From Inquilinus limosus (GTDB lineage Bacteria; Pseudomonadota; Alphaproteobacteria; DSM-16000; Inquilinaceae), in contig NZ_NHON01000007.1 in assembly GCF_002195995.1 (NCBI RefSeq), forward strand, positions 1-64,000: a stretch of 64,000 bases of DNA, read 5' to 3'. Of the stretch, positions 63,445 to 64,000 are shown in pieces. Within the stretch, counting starts at the first letter, position 1. The number at the start of each line of letters is the position of its first letter. Position numbers and translations under genes: made by a program. Under the pieces are notes generated by a model. It was given only the letters and a program-made list of their open reading frames with translations. It searched no databases and was not told the DNA's origin.

Positions 63445-64000
63445 ATGCGCATCATCGCCATCGACCAGGGCACCACCTCCACCCGCGCGCTCGTCGTCGA
63501 GGCCGATGGGCGGGCGGAGATCGCCGGCAGCCTGCGCCATGCCGTGCGCCACCCGCAGCCAAGCCGGGTCGAGCAGGACCCGGCCGAGCTTCTGGCCAAC
63601 ATCCGGCAGCTGCTGGCCGCGGCCGGCCCGGCCGACGCGATCGGGCTGGCCAATCAGGGCGAGAGCTGCCTGGCCTGGGACGCGGCCAGCGGCGAGCCGC
63701 TGTCGCCGGTGATCGTCTGGCAGGACACGCGCACGCTGCAGGCGCTGGCCAACCTGGCCGGCGAGGGCGTGGCCGACGAGGTGGTGGCGCGGTCCGGGCT
63801 GCCCCTCGACCCCTATTTCTCCGCGTCGAAGCTGGCCTGGATCGTCCGGTCGCTGCCCGCGGCCGCCGCGGCGCTGCAGGCCGGGCGGCTGCGGCTGGGC
63901 ACGACCGATGCCTATTTCCTCGACCGGCTGGCCGGCACCTTCGCCACCGACCGGGCCACGGCGTCGCGCACCGGCCTGATGAACATCGCCACCGGCGAAT
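63445..64000 (+). CDS. FGGY-family kinase (GlpK-like), 5' part
   Basis: 185 codons before the window edge. RIIAIDQGTTSTRALVVEADG is the glycerol-kinase-like phosphate motif (DQGTTSTR). ANQGESCLAWDAASGEPLSPVIVWQDTRT resembles NQRETT...PVIVWQDRRT of GlpK. FSASKLAWIV and TTDAYFLDRLAGTFATDRATASRTGLMN follow. GGGGCGGGGC precedes the ATG. The gene follows the two oxidoreductases by 9 bp in the same operon. Glycerol or a related polyol is the likely substrate. Confidence 0.88.
   Translation, partial: MRIIAIDQGTTSTRALVVEADGRAEIAGSLRHAVRHPQPSRVEQDPAELLANIRQLLAAAGPADAIGLANQGESCLAWDAASGEPLSPVIVWQDTRTLQALANLAGEGVADEVVARSGLPLDPYFSASKLAWIVRSLPAAAAALQAGRLRLGTTDAYFLDRLAGTFATDRATASRTGLMNIATGE

Overview
The window reads as chromosomal DNA of a high-GC alphaproteobacterium, most plausibly Rhodospirillales (Azospirillum/Inquilinus-like). 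The reasons are: GC-rich codon use throughout; Rhodospirillum-type 384-residue porins; tripartite tricarboxylate (TTT) and CUT-type ABC transporters; an alphaproteobacterial SOS box (GTTC-N7-GTTC); and several families of intergenic palindromic repeats of the kind common in this class. The species assignment is an inference. No rRNA, tRNA, CRISPR array, transposase or prophage was recognised. The content is mostly catabolic and transport genes, almost all of them tied to a local regulator.

Layout. 1-378: 3' end of a succinyl-CoA ligase alpha subunit. 696-7083: an OxlT-like MFS carrier, two tiny membrane proteins, a TctC/TctB/TctA carboxylate transporter and its GntR/FCD regulator; a shared TGGTAT motif recurs upstream of these genes. 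7201-9910: EamA exporter, AlaX editing protein and a divergent AraC regulator. 9985-10854: an unrecognised protein with a duplicated helical unit under an SOS box. 11188-13785: a HerA/DUF87-type ATPase and a DUF72 protein. 13911-16562: tandem porins. 16910-19367: gamma-glutamyltransferase and creatininase-family hydrolase. 19340-21106: an unusual VanW plus glycosyltransferase protein. 21255-24211: carnitine catabolism (cdhR, cdhC, cdhA), then a DMT permease.

25771-32934: a RhaS-type CUT2 sugar transporter with a LacI regulator, shared LacI-type operators and a mutarotase-like protein. Next come a glycerate 2-kinase, an 883-residue beta-propeller/RTX type I secretion substrate, a MerR/SDR pair with a 19-bp-spacer promoter, a hydrolase and two acetyltransferases. 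40481-43831 holds three paralogous LuxR-type regulators and an SDR; between two of the regulators lies a copied fragment of the neighbouring HAD gene.

43926-58926 is a 13-gene, roughly 15-kb minus-strand unit. It runs SorC regulator, substrate-binding protein, two permeases, two different ATPases, FGGY kinase, 2-hydroxyacid dehydrogenase, class II aldolase, GlpD-like dehydrogenase, second class II aldolase, second FGGY kinase and HAD phosphatase. I infer import, phosphorylation, oxidation and aldol cleavage of a polyol (tetritol/pentitol-like); the substrate cannot be read from sequence. Its ATPase pair is asymmetric, one subunit carrying several substitutions in catalytic motifs. On the plus strand follow a long-type argininosuccinate synthase and a GlpA-like/GlpB-like/GlpK-like operon that runs off the right edge.
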